A DNA stretch of 64,000 bases from Theropithecus gelada (taxonomy: Eukaryota > Chordata > Mammalia > Primates > Cercopithecidae): positions 62,388,031 to 62,452,030 of the forward strand of contig NC_037670.1 in NCBI RefSeq assembly GCF_003255815.1. The letters are read 5' to 3'. The position numbers and the translations under genes were made by a program. This document shows, piece by piece, positions 61,627-64,000 of the stretch. Every line of letters begins with the position of its first letter. Within the stretch, counting starts at the first letter, position 1. The notes below the pieces were generated by a model. That model saw only the letters and a program-made list of their open reading frames with translations. It was not told where the DNA came from and made no database searches.

Positions 61627-64000
61627 GTAGGGAACCATCGGAACAGGAATGGCGCCTGGGGATACTCAACGTGCAATTCAGTGAAGACCGCTGCTGCCAA
61701 ATGCCAAATGTGTGAACACAGTGTCCTTTGCCAAATTAGCAGGCAGTCTCTGGGTTCCCCTCGACTCCCCTGCCTCTTCTGTTTCTCCTAAAACTTCACT
61801 CTCCGCCCTCCAGCCCCCTTCCCCTAGTGCTTTGGGAATCTTGCCTTGGATGGTTGAGGTAATAACTTGCCCAAGGGCTCAGACATGGAGAAGTTCCCTG
61901 TGGCTTGTCCGGCCTCCCCAGCTGTCAGAGCCACGTGAAGCTTGTTGCACACCTGTGGGCAGGGGACAGGAGGGAGGTGCCCTTGAGGTGATCTGGAGAG
62001 AGCCGGCGGTGCACAGGATTGCAGCTGCCCCTCTGAGATCAGCTCTTCAGCTCATGGGAAGAAGGGAGCCATGGTTATAGGCAGCAAAGTGCAGAGAGGT
62101 CTGCTGGGTATTGGAGCAAATTATGAAGCACTTTGTTGTAAGTTCCAGTTGAGTCTTACATGGCATCTCTGCATGCTGGTTAACAAGGCTGTGAATGGTG
62201 TACGTGCACGGTGTATGTGTGTGCGCATGTCGTGCCTAAAAAGCAAGAGAATATTTTGTATCACAGAATATTTGAAGATATTGACTCTTTAACAGAACTT
62301 ATTGAGGTATTTTGTTCAGGTAGCTTATTTTAGGTAAAAAAGCTTTTCAGACTTTTGCTTAAATTCTTATCTGATAAAATATAGTTCTTACAAATCATAG
62401 TAAAATATTTAAAACCAAAATTTTATCTAAATCAACAGCTATATTTGTTCCATGTCTCGAAGGAGATAAAAACAACACAGATTGGAAACGTCCCATAGTT
62501 CTGATTTTTCTTATGAACCTTTTTTGAAAGATTAATAAATTGAATTTAAACCTCTAGGTCTGGAGTATTGAGTTTAAACCTCTAGGTCTGGAGTAGCATC
62601 CTTCCAGGTAATATTATACAATTTAAGCCTAAATAATGCAGTGTAAATTTGAGCTGATACCACCTTAAGTCTCTGTTTTCTAATGCGCCCTGTACTTTGG
62701 GCAGACGGTATGCTTTTTGAAGGAATTGAATAGAACACTTGCTGGTTTCTTTCCCATCTCTACCAATTGCCAAACGCATTTGTGTGATGACAGAAGCCTT
62801 CTCCTTCATTGTCACTAACAGCTTTCTCCTGCCAGGATCACTTACTAGGTCCACAGTTAGTGACGATGGTGTCACAGTTGTTCCCACGGAGACTGGCTGT
62901 CCCATCAGACTCCAGCTTAGGACGTGCATGAGTGGATCCTACAGTGGTCTGATAAGGCTGTCAAAAGCACCTGTTGACACACAAGTACCTTGGAAATTAA
63001 ATAGTAGTGGGAAACCTTCAGCATGTGTCTCTACATGTGTGTATGTATATGTGGGAAAAAAACACATATATATACAACTTTAAAAACAAGTCTGTATAGT
63101 TTGACCCAAATACAATGATTATTGTTGGAAGCCCATTCAAAAGTCTGAATATTCTTTTCATTTGAAAGAACTATGGAAGGGACTTCTGCAGATATTTAGT
63201 ACTTGAATATAATTGGACACACTCAGGACACATAGAAATTTTGTACAGATATACATACATAAAATTTAACATATAAGGAATGGTTCAGAAATTTTGAATT
63301 ATCTATTTCATGTGATACCCTTTGATTTCTAGACTATCATGTGGTAGATAAATAAATGATACATTAAAACTTTCACCAAATGAAGAACCATTTACTCTGA
63401 GAGAATAGAAAAACAAATGTCTCTAAGCACACAGGATTTGTAGGGATGTGATATTTATACACCTTATTTCTTTCTCTTCTTTTTAGATGGACTTAATATA
63501 CTCTCGTGGGGGATGACACTTTATTTTAAAATTAAGTATAAAAGGAAAAAACGAGAAAGAGAAACAAGTGAAATTATCAAAAAAAAAAAAAAAAAAGAGG
63601 AACATTCGTGTCACATTTTGGGTCCTGTTTCACAAAAAAAAGTAAAAAATGAAAAAAAAAATTAATGAACCTCACACAGCCAGGATTTGCAGATACATGA
63701 AATTCCTTAGAATATCCTTCCTCTCCTTCCTCAGTTTTCTTTCTCACCACCAGTTCCATTCTTACTAGTTACTAGGAAACACATTTTTCTATCGGCTGGG
63801 TTTGCAGAGGACTTTGCAAGTTTTTAGAGTAACCAGTTTCCCCAGCCTGTAAGATCAGCACCCCCAGGACTCATTCCCGTTGGCACAGAGCTTCTGCGTC
63901 CCCCCATCCCTATAACTTCTCTGAATACTGTTTTGTGACCCAACCTTGTCACTTAATGTTTTTTAAAACATTAAGTTGCTGTTTAACTAAACATCTTATT
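61627..64000 (+). other. GRB10: Intron 3' of exon C (partial)
   Basis: Phase-1 intron whose acceptor is beyond the window. It contains a 28-bp-period duplication at 62545-62595, A-rich runs at 63579-63596 and 63634-63660, and a strong-looking but probably unused acceptor at 63485-63486. Confidence 0.8.
62545..62595. repeat. 28-bp-period short tandem duplication
   Basis: The 23-bp segment beginning TTTAAACCTCTAGGTCTGGA occurs at 62545-62567 and identically at 62573-62595. Confidence 0.9.

Larger units (their letters stand above)
1..64000 (+). other. GRB10: GRB10 gene, internal part (3 coding exons, 4 introns, both ends outside)
   Basis: Three exons on the + strand translate in order into the N-terminal part of GRB10, an SH2 adaptor of the GRB7/10/14 family. 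It binds activated insulin and IGF1 receptors at the plasma membrane and damps their signalling; mTORC1 phosphorylates it (family knowledge). Exon phases join cleanly: 2 nt of an Arg codon + 1 nt between the first two, phase 0 between the second and third, phase 1 leaving the window. The start codon of the long isoform, the promoters, most of RA, and the PH, BPS and SH2 domains are not here. The gene is known to be imprinted with tissue-specific allelic expression in human and mouse. Nothing in the window shows this directly. Exon identity is by recognition of the protein and is very secure. Confidence 0.95.

Noticed and set aside
61627..61715. Extension of exon C by read-through to a stop at 61713
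   Set aside because: The GT donor at 61627 and the human protein both place the exon end at 61626; the extra residues are unrelated to GRB10.
1..64000. CRISPR arrays, bacterial operons, phage, tRNA or rRNA genes, U6/7SK/Y-RNA copies
   Set aside because: Landmark sequences (B boxes, snRNA starts, regularly spaced repeats) were looked for by eye and not found. The window is primate intronic DNA.

Overview
This window is a stretch of a primate nuclear genome, almost certainly an Old World monkey. Alu, L1, MIR, L2 and MaLR-type LTR repeats fill it. Two of the Alu copies (38713-38953 and 50691-50996) carry the 'GATCCGGCCACTGCA' variant that I associate with the cercopithecoid AluYR subfamily. The species cannot be fixed from the sequence alone.

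The only gene I can support is GRB10 (growth factor receptor-bound protein 10), read on the + strand and incomplete at both ends. Three consecutive coding exons with GT/AG boundaries and matching phases are visible: 14572-14791 (220 bp), 19381-19522 (142 bp) and 61470-61626 (157 bp). Together they encode the acidic and proline-rich N-terminal region, with the family motif PAIPNPFPEL, and the start of the Ras-associating (RA) domain. The first coding exon (about 46 residues) and promoters lie upstream. The rest of RA, PH, BPS and SH2 lie downstream. Everything else is intron: at least 14.6 kb, 4.6 kb, 41.9 kb and at least 2.4 kb.

Layout: 1-14.6 kb is intron with MIRs, an MLT1-like LTR, an older L1 fragment interrupted by an Alu, and an unnamed LTR-like repeat. 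14.6-19.5 kb holds two exons; the second is squeezed between an L1M fragment and a solitary MST/THE1 LTR. 19.5-61.5 kb is one giant intron with an AluY (22.2 kb), a GC-rich minisatellite (28.8-29.15 kb), an exact 65-bp tandem duplication (37.85 kb), L2-rich DNA (37.8-41.4 kb), L1ME-like and DNA-transposon-like fragments (42-45.8 kb), a TATG-rich array (45.8 kb), and a near full-length antisense L1 (48.7 to about 56 kb) carrying three nested Alus and an assembly gap. A short CpG-dense block with a second assembly gap is at 59.81-59.94 kb. 61.5-64 kb holds the RA-domain exon and the start of the next intron.

The most interesting observations are: loss of one proline codon relative to my recollection of human GRB10; an exon whose splice acceptor lies about 20 bp from an old L1; a 44-bp segment of the L1 ORF2 copied 2.7 kb away within the same L1; a gap that is probably artificial; and an intragenic CpG block plus two CTCF-core-like sites in a gene known to be imprinted. 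I found no new protein-coding system.
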